DNA from: Paragordius varius
Lineage: Eukaryota; Nematomorpha
DNA: 64,000 nucleotides
Assembly: GCA_964247055.1 (NCBI GenBank)
Contig: OZ176054.1
Location: 11,532,001 to 11,596,000 of the forward strand
Direction: 5' to 3'
The notes beneath the pieces were generated by a model. That model did not search any database, had not been told where the DNA came from, and saw only the letters and a list, made by a program, of their open reading frames with translations. Of the stretch, positions 12,851 through 25,963 are shown piece after piece. The position numbers and the translations under genes are program-made. Numbering within the stretch: position 1 is the first letter of the stretch; every line of letters begins with the position of its first letter.

Positions 12851-14140
12851 AAGGGATACGAATTGTGATCCATATATGTAGATCCTTTCGAAACATTATT
12901 TGATAGTATTCATAGGAATTTCAAAACGGTGTTTCATAGAATTTACAAAACTGTGCATTCCTACTAATATATTGTTTACTGATGTCAAGGCACTATAGGA
13001 AAAACCGCTCTACTATATACCTTAATATGGGTATTATTTAAAGATTTATTTCGTATGGCTTATTTTATGGAAAATTAACTCCAAAACCACGTCATTTTTG
13101 TATGGCGTCTCAGTTATAAATCGATAGACCCCTACCCCCAAACCTATATAGAAAAAGCACTGAGATAAATTCTTTGCCTTAAAGGGAAAATATTTGAAAT
13201 CATTTCTAATACCATCATCTCATGGGTTTTCGAAATACCTTAACACTAAATAATCGCTATATGATGTTGTATTTTTAGGGCATACAAATTAACGGCTAAT
13301 AAAAAACGCCTGACCTTAATTTTTACCTAGTTATGGGTAATATTTCAAGCTTTTAAGAAGCTTATATGACTTCATAAGTTTCTTGTAAATTAGTCTTAAA
13401 ACAACGCAATATATGTTTTTAGGGGTAGTCCTTCCCAGTTGCTGGTATAAAAAAGCGTTTTGCAAAATTTTTGCCATTATATCGGGAATATCTGGAATTA
13501 TCATGGATTCCATATTTTCCTATAAGTTCTTGGAAATATTGCTTCGAAATTAAAAAATTGTTCTATGGCGGCGCATTTTTCAGGGCGTAAAACTTTACTT
13601 AGCGACTCATTGAAACCCCCTACTAAAATATTTGTTTTTTAAAGGGGTAATAAATATTTTAGGCCCTTATTTAACTCACATAGTCTCATAGGTTTTCTGA
13701 AATTTCAGAGACATGCTCTATCGATAAAATGACGCAGTTTTGCCCCTAACCAGTGGCGAACAAAAAAACGCTGAATTAAATTTTTGACTTAATTCGGAAA
13801 ATACCTGGAATCATGATTGATTCCATATGCTCCCGTGTGATTTCCGAAAAATTGCCTTAAACCAAAAAGTCATTCTATGGTGGCCCATACAGGGCAAGGG
13901 CCTAATCGGCTAATTTCAAAAAACCGAATGACCTAAATTTTTGTTTTGGTACGGGTAATATTTTAAGCAGCTATTGAACTCATATGCCCTGATAGGTTTT
14001 CTGAGATTTAGCCCCAAAGGCACGCTATTTAGACATGACGGGGCAGTTTTTAGCGGATACCTCCTTACCCAACAGCCAATATGAAAGAAACGCACAATTT
14101 TTGCCTTTTAACAGGGAATACATGGAATACTCATTGAATT
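12850..14140. repeat. Diverged tandem array, unit about 308 bp, roughly four copies
   Basis: The same order of landmarks recurs. A gggta(at)at start occurs at 13029, 13334, 13644 and 13953 (spacings 305, 310 and 309). About 40 bp later comes an actcatat...cataggttttct stretch in the better copies. Each unit then has a gcgacg/acgc segment, a gggaatatctggaat-like block, and a variant of ttctatggcggc. Copies are perhaps 60-70 percent alike and partly decayed; the first (12850-13028) and last are incomplete. Base composition is less AT-rich than the surroundings. It looks like an old satellite or the internal minisatellite of a larger element. No protein coding is apparent. Confidence 0.7.
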
Positions 14141-15394
14141 TTTTCGGGTCTCACACCTTGGGCGAAAAATAGATACAAAAAATTTTAATTTTTTAAAAAA
14201 ATAGCATTTTACGGGCGGAGCGGGTAAAAAGAGGGCCTAAATAAAAGAGCCGACGCTTGGCGCAATCAAAAAAGAGTCAAAAAAATTATATTTAAAATCG
14301 AACGGTTCAATATCCCGGAATAAAAGACATGATTTTTGTGGACTTCTGTTTTCTAAAAAACCTTTTACACGGGGTGGGCTCGAACTGGGGCTTAATTCAA
14401 AAAAAGGGCGAAGTGTCGGGGCATTTGTTAATAATTTTCGACATTTTGATTTGAATGGGTCTACCCGTTTTCCGTTAACAAATCAGAAAGTCAGCATTTT
14501 CCATTTTAATAGATATGTAGATGTTACGGGAATAACAATTTTCTATATAATTTTTCGTTTGACAAATAACAAAAACTGTACTTTCTAAACCTGATAAAAG
14601 ATTTATCAAAATATCATAAATTAATTTTGTCAATTTTTAATTTTGAGGCATTTCATGCCGAAGTACTGAGTAAAAGAGCCATTAACCTGAATCTTACGGT
14701 ATGAAGTCCAAGATTTATAGTTTAACCACTGAGCGAAAGGCTGTAATCCTAAGTTATAGTTCGAGCAGAATATATTAACCAATTAAAAATAGGCCAATCT
14801 TAGTTTTTACCGCAACATAAACCATTTTTTCACAAGTTATGGGGTTATATTTATAGAGGGTACTATATTATTTTCTAAAATAATTTATAATAAATAAAAG
14901 GTAATTAATATATATATATATATATATATATTATAATTATTTTTTTTAATTTTAAAAAGCAGTACAAAAGTCGGCGCAGTACAGGCGCAGTTTTTTTCGA
15001 AAACCCACTGTACTGCGAAAAACAGCCTATTTGGTAACTTATTTTCAGGATTGTTAACAAAATGTAGATTTAACAAGACAATTCGGTCAAATAAATATAT
15101 TTTAACCTTACGGCAAATTTCATTAAAGAAATCAAAGGTTATTTGAATGTTCTTGAAAATATAAATAAAGTTATAAAAATGTTCAAAGTGCTGTGTATCA
15201 GAATCACTAATTTTGATATATTTATATAAATAAAAATTTTCCTATAAAACTAAATATATTGGTTATAATCAAAAAATATAATACTCCTTTTAAATTAATT
15301 TCTTTTTATTGAAATTATATTATTTAATAATTTTTACTTTCATTCCACTAAACATATAAAATAGCAATCAATTGAGTCATTCGTTCATATTACA
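14141..15394. other. Intergenic, with a less AT-rich first part
   Basis: The stretch 14141-14480 is clearly richer in G+C than its surroundings and may continue the neighbouring repeat in unrecognisable form. No open frame or tRNA fold is convincing. The remainder up to the prosaposin start is AT-rich, with an (AT)n run at 14908-14932. Confidence 0.45.
14908..14932. repeat. (AT)n microsatellite
   Basis: AT dinucleotide run about 0.46 kb upstream of the prosaposin start codon. Confidence 0.9.
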
Positions 15395-18300
15395 ATGGTA
15401 TCAAAGGAATTTTTTTCGCTCCTTCTATGGACCATAAGTAACTCTAATAATATATTATATTTTAGGTCTGAGTTATGGTTTATCGTTTGATATTTGTGCT
15501 AAGGGCCCCGATGCTTGGTGTAAAAATTTAACGACAATGAATAAATGCGGAGCCATAAATTTTTGTCTTAGTATGTATAAAAATCAAAAATCTGTGGATC
15601 TGGTATATATTTGTTAGCTAATATTTTATAGCCTCAAGATGATAAATGTCAATTTTGTGTTTATATGGTTCAAGATTTAGTTAGTCAGGAAGATACGTCT
15701 CTAGTATTTTTCTGTTTTTTATTTTTTAGGATAAAATCGGTCAAACTCTAGATGAATCATGTGCTATGTTAGATGAACCATATAAATCTTCCGTATAAAA
15801 TTTAATTAATTTTTTAGTGTTTGCAAACCGAAAACAATAAAGAAACCATTCAACTCATGATCCGGAACACTATTGTAATATTTTATTTTAGTAATGGGGA
15901 AAACTTTTTTAAAAAATATTTAGGTAAATTATAATTATAAAATATATTACATATTCGATAAAACTTTATAGTGTTAAGTAACCTTTTAAAATTTTAAATT
16001 TACCTCTAGATAAAATTTGATTCAAGCAGTCAATTTTACTAGCAATAATTTAATAACTGATTTTAAATTTTTGGCAATATAATATAAAAATTATTAATTT
16101 TTGAGATGCATTTTACAATATTTATTTTTTTCCTAATGTACCTAAAAAGCGTAGATTGCATCATTAATTATCATTGGTAAAAATGATTTTATTAAATTAA
16201 AATTGTTATAGGGGTTAAATACATGCCAAAAAATTACTAGTGTGTTTAGAATTTATTTTATTTTAACAATCTCTTTTTTGCGTGGTGTTCATTAGTCACC
16301 GTTTTGGATATGTAATGCCATGAGTTTATGCGATATAAAACGGGAACAATCAATCCCCACTTTACGAGATGGTATACAACACATTAACTTGTTGGAGAAT
16401 TTGCAGGATCCTTCACAAAAAACTGTATAATTTTTTTACTTTTCTGTTCTTATCGTTTGAATTTTATTTGAAATTTTTTATATCATATAAATTTATAATT
16501 ATTTAATATATTTAACAGTACAATTTTTTTCTTATCGTTAAAAATTCTTCACTTTGAAACCTAAAAACTTCCAATGATAAACACGTATAATTATATAATG
16601 AAAATTTGAGGTTAGATATACTTGATTAAATTTAAATGTTTTAAAAAAATAAGCAATTTTCGGAAACAAATTCAAGATGATTTTTAATATGCTTTCACTT
16701 TAAAACATTTTTTTGTTAATATTGTGCATTAAAAGGTTAGAACAACTCTATTTTGTAATTTGATTTAGTGTATCTCCAAATTTTTTATAGATAAATAAAA
16801 TTGAAATTAGTATGTGGTCGTCAACTACCTCATTAAACAAATCACTATTTTAGAAATCATATAAAATATTTTTATGGATATTTTATAATATATTTTTTAA
16901 TAATTTAATTATCAAATTTTTTTCTACACATTTTAGCTTAATTCTATGGTTGATAAATTGAACCATATCCTAATCGGGGCTGGTATGCATGATGAAAATG
17001 GCCATACAAATTCCTCCGAAAATGATTTAAAAGGAGATCCCGAAACTATTAAGCCTTACATTGACGAAAATCATAACCCATGGGTTAAATTAATCCCTGC
17101 AGAAAATATTAACGCGAATGTTGAAAATAAAAATAATGTTATTAACATAGATGAAGATGATATTTTGTCTGATATTTCACCTCAGTTCGTTTATTCGATC
17201 ATGAAAGAACCCTTGAAACTCATGGTGGCAGAATTTAGGACGCAAGCTTTACAAGCTAATGTTAAGGTAATTTGTTTAAAAAAATTTTTTAGTTTTAGAC
17301 TTATTTTCATGTAAAATTAGACTTATTAAGGCCCCTTATTAAGGCCCCTTATTTAAGGTTAATTCATTGCAAAGTAGAATTAGTAGTTTACGGGCTAATT
17401 TTTTATTGACTTTTACTACGATTAAACATTAAATATTTTTGATTGTAATTTGAATCTAATAAGATTTTATAAACACAATTATTAGATGAAAACTTTAAAA
17501 ATTACTTTTCTATTTCCTTAAATACTTTTATTTTAAGTTTATTCTGTGCCTTTTTTTATCATATTTACTTGTTTGAAACATGATATTTGTCTGTTTAGTT
17601 GAAAAAGATGTGGTAATCTTTATATGTTTTTTGTTGATATATTATTTACAATTTAAATTCATCCTAAAAATAAATTATGTATTTTTGAACTTATATAACT
17701 CATTTTGAATATGAAATATATCTTTATGGCATAGATTTTTATTTTTTAGTATTAGTTTAATTTAAAACAAAGTTTTTATTTTTAAAAATATATATAGCTA
17801 ATTTTTGATCTTAAAAAACACATAATATATTTTAGGGTGAATTCGAATTGTTTAAGGGAGTGATCTGTAAATGGTAAATTTATTTGAGAAATAATTATTA
17901 AATTAATCTATTATTTTATTATATAATAATATTTTAATAATTCCTACAAGGATGAAAACTTGTGTGATATGTGCGTTAAAGGGACCACCGGACTCGAATT
18001 GCTTTTGGAAAAGAAGGAATTCCAGGAAGATTTGATTGCTTACTTGCGAAATTTTTGTAACATTATAGAGAGTAGTGTTAAAAAAACTATGGTATTTTTT
18101 GATTTTATTAAACTATATTGTATCAGATTATATATAATTAATGTTGAATAAAAGTTCGGTTTATTAGTTATATATATATATTATAATTAGTCAAAAACTT
18201 TTTATCTGTTAGATTAGAATAAAATTATGAGATTTTTGGAATTTTAATTCATTTTAATACATTATAATTAATGGTTGGTTATAAACTCTAATTTTCAGAA

Positions 18301-21300
18301 ATTTTAAATAATGGTTAGTTACATTTTAAATTTCGCAGTAATTGCTATTAATATAACTTTTAAACACACTATTATAATCAGCTCATTATGTTTATGTATT
18401 GTTACATACATTTTAAATTCCCATTATAGTATGCATTTTAATATGGTTGCTTATTTCAAACTATATTAGGGTGCAATTTGCAACACTGGTGTGTATGGAA
18501 AAAAAGTAAGCAAAAATTGTTTATTTAGCATTTTTTTGTTTTTTCCATATACTACTGTTGCAAATTGCCCTACTATAGTGTGAATTAAGCAACTATTAAA
18601 ATGCATATTCTATTATATATTTTATGTACATTTATGGCAATGATGACTGTATTAAGCATCGGGACTGGTTATTTATTTTATTAAAAAAACCAAACCCAAT
18701 ATACCACAATTATTACATAAAATTACTCTTAATTTCTTAAAATAAGTCCCAATTTACATATCAAGTTTTACCTTTAAATTTACCCCTAACTGTTAGTTTT
18801 TTTACATGCATTCTAAATAAATTATGCCACCATAAATATAAATGAGTATTTTAAATTCACGCCCTTAATTTTTACAAAACAACTTATTTTAAAATAACGT
18901 TTTTGTAAAAAATATTTAAAGCGTTTTTTACAAAAAATATTTATTATATTTATCCTACAGTGTAAAGAAGCCTTGAAGGAAGAGGTCCCCGAGTTTTTAG
19001 CTTTCCTTAGTAAAGAGCTCAGGGCATTCAATGTGTGTATTGATGCCAAATTTTGTACACCTAAACTGTTACAATTAGTTCTGACCAAGGTAATTTATAT
19101 TATAATAATTCTGAGTTTTTAACGTTTTTTTTTACTTATTTTCCATTTACGGCTAAATTAAGTACAGTATAAAGAAAATGAAGATTCATTTAATGTCTAA
19201 CGCCTAAATTAAAGTTACAAGGCTAATATCTAAAGTCGAAATTATTTTTGAAGTAAAAGATTGTTGTCTTTTTTTAAAAGTGATATATCCTTTTTAGGTC
19301 TCAACTTTAAATTAGTCTATTTCACATAAGCATAAGGGTTTCTTTAAAATTAAAAATTAATAAAATAGATTAGCTTTCAATAATAAAAATGACATTCTTT
19401 TATTATTTTAGTTAATATTATATATAAATTTTTTGGATATAAATATAATTTTTATACGTTATCCATATTCAGCCCTTGAACTCTTCAAGCTTATGCGAAG
19501 ATTGCAAAAAATTGGTTGAGCAGATACGTAAATTTATCAATAAAACTCAAGTATATTAAATTTGTCTATGGTTGTATTCATATGTATACTTTTTCCATAA
19601 ATATTATTTTAAATTAAGAATTTTAAAATATATATTTATTTCCATATAAGTATCAAATAATGTTGAAAGCTTACGGGGATTAAATATATTGAGATGTTAT
19701 GTTATTTAGCCATATTAAATACAGAAAAATTTAGAAATTTATCTTTATTTTCATAAGATTATTGATTTTTAATTTTATAATTTAAAGTTAAAAGAATTGC
19801 GCATATTTGTTGTGTTATTATAGTAGATTAACCATTGTATAATTTAAAAATGGTTTTTATATACCGAGATTTTTCCGAAGAAAACTATCTCTTTTATATA
19901 AAGTTTTTTGCGCCTTAATTTTTAAATAAAAATAAAGGTTAAATAAATTTTTTATTTGAAATAATTTTATATTATTAAATAGCCAAATGTAATGGATGGT
20001 GTGCGACACGTATGTCAAGCTATGCCAAAACGCCTTGAAGAAAAGTGTTCATCTTTAACACGAAATTATATCCCAGCCATATATGAATACATTAATTTGC
20101 TTATAGTAAGTCTATATTTTGCCTTAACTAGTTCAATTTTTTTCTAAAATTGGTTTTAGATTAGCACCAAGTATACGTTAAAAAATGATAGTTTTTCTTT
20201 TGATTATATTTAAATATTTATATTAATATATTTTTTATCATTAATTAGGTGTTAGAATTTTTTGTGAAATCATTTTTTTAAAAAGATTATACTTTACAAA
20301 AGCTGGATTATTCTTAAAGTTTGCATAGATATATTTCTTAATTAGTTATTAATTTTATTAAATTCCGGATATAATTAGCAACTAATCATAATTTTTTTGT
20401 AGAATTGAAAATTTTGTTATCTAGAAATAAATAATTTGAAGTAATGTTGTTTTATAAATATCTCATTATTAGTGAATGCAAAAATTATAAAATCTAAGTA
20501 TTTTTTACAAATAATATTTGATCTTTGTTTTTACCTATACAACCCATGTAATTACAAATGGGAATCAATTTAAAAAGTATATAACCGTCCTAAAACAATT
20601 TTTTTTAAATTTTATTTAACTTTTTAAATGCCCTAACATAGGATCCTGTACAAATGTGCGAAGCTTTTGGCATATGTATGAGCAATGCTGCCACACATAA
20701 TTCAGTTAATCAAATGAAAATGAAAGATGCCCTTGAAATTATAAGCCGAAATCTATTGACCTTTGGTGGACCACATTTTGGTGCACAAACGCCTAAGAAA
20801 CAAATAAGTAAGGAGGATGATGGTAAAAATTCAGATATGTTGGCTTTACCAGATTTGAATTCGCTTTCGAGATATGCCATACTACCGATTCAAAACGATG
20901 AAAATATTTCTCAAAATGGTGGTACTAAATATTTTATATTAGAATATGAATTAAAAAATATATTGCTAAGTAGATTGATTTTTCATAAATATTGTTGCCT
21001 CGGAGCATGCATAGTCAGGAAAAAAATTAGATTGGCAAGTAGGGTGGATTGAAATTTTCTTTATTGCAGCTAATAATATTTCTATTTACTAGTACTAGTT
21101 ATGCATTTTATTTATAATGCACAAATGCTAACTACTTTCTTTGATTGTTTTTTTAAAAAATGTTCATATTTTATCATCACCAAAATTGAAATATACCTTT
21201 TTTATTACTAGAAATAATTTATAAGTTTGTCATTAATATGCGAAACTTTCTTGGCAAAAATATATTAAATTATAGCTTGATATTATAAAAGCATTCGGAA

Positions 21301-24300
21301 TATGTTTGAAATATATTAGTTTTGATTAATTTCGTCCATAAATTTTTTTTTATATAAAAAAGATTAAAAAAGACATTTTTTTAAAAAAAGCAGGAAAAAT
21401 ACGGTAACTTATAAATTGTTTATATTTTACCATACATTTCTGTAATTATTTTTTGTAATTTATGATAACATTTTTCTAGATGATGAAAAAGATACGAATG
21501 ATGTACCCAACCCTGAAAAATGTCGAATTTGTACCACGATAGTTGATAAACTTATTGAGGGTATTGGCGATGACAAAACTATGGTATTTTTAACACAATT
21601 TTTTAATACGTTAAATAGCGGATTTTTTAAAATTAATCTTTTTTGAAAACTTGATTATAAAGGTGAGAAGTTAAAATTATCTAGCATTTAAATATAACAT
21701 CAATTAACTATATTCCATACCTTATTTCCTATACTCACTCACATTGGCTAAAAAATAGAAAAAAATTAAGCATTTTATTTTATATATGTCCCCTTTATTA
21801 CAATAGCAATTAAATATCAAAGCCTAGTAGCCTTAATAATTTTTTACTGGTATTTTTGCATATATAAATAAAACCATATTTTTTATATTATTTATTTATA
21901 TTTGTTTATCCAGTTTTTGTTGTAATAACTAAAAAAATATTGATTGGAATTATTTAAGTTCAGCAATAAATAAATGAATATATATTTTGAACATGATTTT
22001 TTGATTATTACTTGTAATCTTTGTCGAATGTAAATATTAAACAATAATATAAAATACCCATAAACTAGCTGTGGAAAGTTGCAGTGATTTTAATTTTAAA
22101 TAAACTTAACAGTTAAGAAGACCTTATCTTAATGCATGATCATCTAATTAATTTATTAGAGCCATTTTTACAAAAAAACTCACTATTAAAAGGTCAAGAG
22201 ACATCTATATTTATCTATAAAGAACATTTCGCTATTTGAATTAATTTCTGTGTTTTAAGGATAATATCCATCAAGTTATGGCCAAAGTATGTGATGGCCC
22301 CCTCGGACCCGACGTTGATAAAAAAATTTGTACCAATTTTATTACCCTTTACGGGGATTTGATATCTTTGTTACTGCAAAAAAATCATACATCAGGCACC
22401 CTTATATGTAAAAGTTTTGATTTTTGTCAAATCCCAAACCCACCGACCCATAAAACACTTTTGTTTGGAGCTCCATCTGAATCTAGACGATTTGGTTTAC
22501 GTTCCTCGCCTCACAGTTCATTGCAAAACATGAATAATATAGGTAGGTATTATTGAGAATTTTTTGATTTGGTTTAAAGTGGAATTTTATATGGGCCAAT
22601 AAAAATGATTAAATTATATTGAAATATATTTTTTTAGTTTTTTAAAATTGCATATGCTTGTGAGTTTTTATTTAAAAACATATAAAGTAAAACCTACTAT
22701 TTTAATTTTTAAAGAATTATTTATATTTTGATTCTTGATTATAGTTATTAAACTATTTATCTTTCAATCTTCACTTATGTAATTGTCTATATAATTTTAT
22801 TCTTTACCCTGTTTTGTTATATGTATAGTTGCACTCAATGCTTTACCGGGCGGTAGTGAAACGAATACAGTTAAATGTACGCTTTGCCTAACTATTGCGG
22901 AACAAATGATAAAATTGTTGGGAAATAATAGGACTCGGGTATATATTTATATGGCTTTTCTACTTTTTTTGCATTATTTTTGAATATATTTGTAAAAAAA
23001 TATAAATAAATCCATAAAACTACATGGCCGCTTTTAGTATAAATGTATAAAAAAATATTTGTTAGTCACAACATGTAATTTATTGTCCAAAATGATATAT
23101 TAATTTTAATTTTTTCCGCCTTATAACACACACATTAAATAAATTTTTGTTTCTTAAGTTACGTTAATGAAATAAGACCTAATTTTATTCTAAATTTTAA
23201 TATTATTTTTCAATCTAGATTTTGAAAATATTTGGGAGTGTTTTTTATAGCAAAAAATCTCATTGTCCTTTACTGTTTTTACGTTTTGTCTTTTTATAAA
23301 ATATTAATATTTCCGATTTTTACGTTTAAATCATTATTTTATATGAAGGAGAACATTGTTCATGCGCTGGATATGGTTTGTGACTTAGTACCTGGACATT
23401 ATCGTAAAGATTGTAAACGCTTCATAGATGATTATGGACAAACTTGTATGATTTTGTTTGATAACAATGTAAATGCCACCCAAGTGTGTCAAGCCTTTGA
23501 TTTTTGTCAACTGATTGATGATGGAACAAAAAATTATGCGGGTAATTCACTAAGAAATGAATTAGCCAGTCCAAGGGCGAAAAAGATACCAAATGCATTG
23601 GATATTGATATGCCTGTCATACTAGTTAATGGAGATGTAAATGGTAATGCTTTTTATTTTGGTAATTTATAGGTTACTTTTTAAAAAAAATTCTCATTTA
23701 TTTTCCCAAAGTTAATTTATGTTAAGATCTGGCTCGTTAGTTAAATTCTTTAATTTTATTAGTGTTAAATACGTAAAGAATATATTAATGTGGAATTTAC
23801 CGTTTCAAATTGAGAAGAGATTTGATCAAAAATTTTATTGTCACTAAATGCTAATAAACATTCAATTGAAAATATAATTTGTAAAATTATATTTTTGTAC
23901 TTACTTACACGTTACAAAAATGGGTCCGACCGATCATCAAATTTAACCAATGAAAAAAGAAACCCAAAACCAATTCATTATATCATACCATTTAGTCATT
24001 TTTATATAGCCGTCAAACATTTTTTCTTGTTTAATACAGTATTTGTGAACAATTAACTTAACCGCTATCCCTTAATTAACTAAGTGTTTAGGCTACATAT
24101 ATATTCCGTATACTAACATTTACATCCAACGAACAATGCATATTTTATTAAAAAACGTTAATTAAACACAATCGGCGATGATAAATTTAAATAATAAAAC
24201 AATAAAGCGTGAATATCTCGGCCAAAATTTGCGCATATCAGGATTTTTTAAACCGCAAAATAAGATACACAGTATGCATTTAAATGATTGTTATTTCACT

Positions 24301-25846
24301 CTATATAGTAGGGGGCAGTTTAACAACACAACAATAGTGTATGGAAAAAAATGGTGAATAAACAATTATTTCCTTTCTTTTTTCCATACACTACTGTGTT
24401 GCGAATTGCCCCCTATTATAGTGTATATAAGCACCCAATAAAATGCATACTGTACTTTATTAACCAGACAAACTGGTTATAATGTGGTATAGTTATAATC
24501 CTGACATTAATTTCAATGATTATTCCATTAATTTTTTCACACCCAATAATTTGGCCATATATTTACAATCTTTAGTGTGTTTTTTTAAAACTATTAGCAA
24601 TTTATATTTATCGTCGATCAAATGTAGTACATACAATGCTATAATTAATTTTTAACGCTTTCAAAATTATTTCGTTTTTTATAGTGAATGGTGATAAATA
24701 TTGTTCAGAATGTCGACTACTCGCTGCTTGGCTCGCCAAAAAGATTGGAGAAAATGCAACGGAACAACAATTGTTGGATATGGGACACAAATTTTGTCAT
24801 GAATTACCTGGGCACTTCAAAGTTGAGGTATTTTCCAAAAAAATTTGTTTTAGTACACCATTTACATTTAAAATTTACTTTTGGACAATTTAAATTCACC
24901 CTCGAACAATTCAAATTCACCCTATCCAACTAATATAACTCATTCATTATTAATATGAAATAATAGTTTATTATTTTTTCAGTATTATTTTAATTTAAAA
25001 CAAATTTTTATTTTTGGAAAATATACAAAATATAGGTAATTTTTGATTTTAAAAAACATATATTTTATTTGAGGGGGAATTTGAATTGTTAAAGGGTTAT
25101 ATATAATGGTAAAATGAGAAAAATACGTTTTATCAGTTATTATTAAATAAAAAATATGCTATTTTGATTTTAGCAATTTTGAATAAAAGATTTTGTTAAT
25201 TCTAATTTTTAATGGATAATTTATTATTTAATATGTTATATGTTTTGGGTAGTGTGAAAAGTATTTGGATGATTATGGGAGACAATTTTTACAATTGGTG
25301 AGCGAATATATGGATCCTGATGTAGTTTGCCAGGTATATTTTAAGCAGTATTCAAAAAAAAATTATTAAATTGCAGTGTAAAGTTTTCATTAAACGGTTT
25401 TTTACATAAGTAAAATTTATAATGAGGAGTCTAAAAAGTAAAGTTTTAATTTTTTTATCATTGAACTTAAAAGTTAACTCTGATATTTTATAATAGAAGC
25501 ATTTTTAATCTTTATAAAATCTATAATTACGGTTGAACAATGAGTAGATATATAAAAGAGTTACACACCCTTAATTCTAAATTTCATAATCATTATTTTA
25601 AATACAGATATAAAACATTACGGATTAGTAAATGCGGCCTGTTTCCATAAAAATATGGTTTTTTTATCTTTAAGATTAAAATTTTAATAGTCTAACCTTA
25701 ATATTCAATTTTTGCTCTTTTTACATTTAAAAATATATATTGTTTTATTTTATGATGATATACAGCAAGTTGGATTGTGTAAAGCTCGTCGCGTAGATAT
25801 CCTCACTTCAGCAAGAGATATTGAGAGAAAACATCAAATTGTTTAA
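15395..25846 (+). CDS. PSAP: Prosaposin (multi-saposin lysosomal precursor), 19 exons
   Basis: Exons: 15395-15437, 15466-15602, 15632-15703, 15730-15792, 15818-15874, 16296-16424, 16937-17266, 17951-18091, 18961-19089, 19473-19550, 19983-20105, 20642-20921, 21480-21583, 22260-22542, 22829-22938, 23349-23643, 24685-24827, 25253-25333, 25766-25846 (892 aa). The order is a signal peptide (MVSKEFFSLLLWTI), one SapA-type domain (CAKGPDAWCKN...CGAINFC), then six SapB-type domains with the six-Cys pattern: DKCQFC...ICNAMSLCD; LCDMC...CIDAKFC; LCEDC...MCEAFGIC; KCRIC...CKSFDFC; KCTLC...CQAFDFC; YCSEC...CQQVGLC. Domains 5 and 6 keep the YG helix turn (DDYG). Saposins are cut from the precursor in lysosomes and help hydrolases degrade sphingolipids. 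There is no C-terminal SapA, unlike vertebrate prosaposin. Introns 1-4 are only 28, 29, 26 and 25 bp, while later ones are 286-1041 bp. The donor of exon 12 is the least certain. Confidence 0.93.
15438..15817 (+). other. Cluster of four micro-introns at the 5' end of prosaposin
   Basis: Introns 15438-15465 (28 bp), 15603-15631 (29), 15704-15729 (26) and 15793-15817 (25) each start with GT and end in a T-rich TAG. Removing each one restores the saposin frame with no residue missing; reading through gives stops or wrong frames. They are too short for a conventional separate branch-site and tract layout. Confidence 0.85.
17649..17860 (+). mobile_element. MITE family B, copy 1 (prosaposin intron)
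   Basis: The ends are an imperfect inverted repeat built on the word CAAATTCACCCT / AGGGTGAATTTG. The interior carries the family signature tatggcataatttatta followed by ttaatttaaaacaaa. The left end is eroded here. There is no coding capacity. Confidence 0.7.
18430..18607. mobile_element. MITE family A, copy 1 (fold-back element in a prosaposin intron)
   Basis: The roughly 178-bp sequence is almost wholly one inverted repeat. The left arm runs tatgcatttta, then gggtgcaatttgcaacac, then gtgtatggaaaaaa; the right arm gives the same words on the other strand. A short AT-rich loop separates the arms. The outermost TA on each side may be a Tc1/mariner-type duplication. A second copy lies at 24271-24451. 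Confidence 0.8.
24271..24451. mobile_element. MITE family A, copy 2 (fold-back element in a prosaposin intron)
   Basis: Same structure as the copy at 18430, with better preserved arms. The ends read acagtatgcattt and its complement, and both arms hold gggggcaatt..aacac and gtgtatggaaaaaa. The CAGT-type end fits the IS630-Tc1-mariner superfamily. At about 180 bp it is noncoding. Confidence 0.83.
24871..25096 (+). mobile_element. MITE family B, copy 2 (prosaposin intron)
   Basis: The left end holds two to three tandem versions of caattcaaattcaccct. The right end carries gagggggaatttgaattg, its inverted partner. The interior is the shared AT-rich core of the family, in the same orientation as the other three copies. 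Confidence 0.78.
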
Positions 25847-25908
25847 AACAAAACATATAAATTGATTATAGAATTTTATTTATTTATAATTAACCATTTT
25901 TTTCCCTT

Positions 25909-25910
<2 letters not shown>

Positions 25911-25953
<43 letters not shown>
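25911..25953. repeat. (AT)n microsatellite
   Basis: Longest AT run of the window, shortly after the prosaposin stop codon and probably near or in its 3' UTR. Confidence 0.95.

Positions 25954-25963
<10 letters not shown>

Noticed and set aside
14355-14385. GGGCTCGAAC word resembling a tRNA T-loop on the minus strand
   Set aside because: The flanking bases do not form a T stem, and no acceptor, D or anticodon stems could be built around it.
17328-17356. Tandem duplication of ttaaggccccttatt in a prosaposin intron
   Set aside because: A two-copy short duplication with no terminal repeats; most likely slippage.
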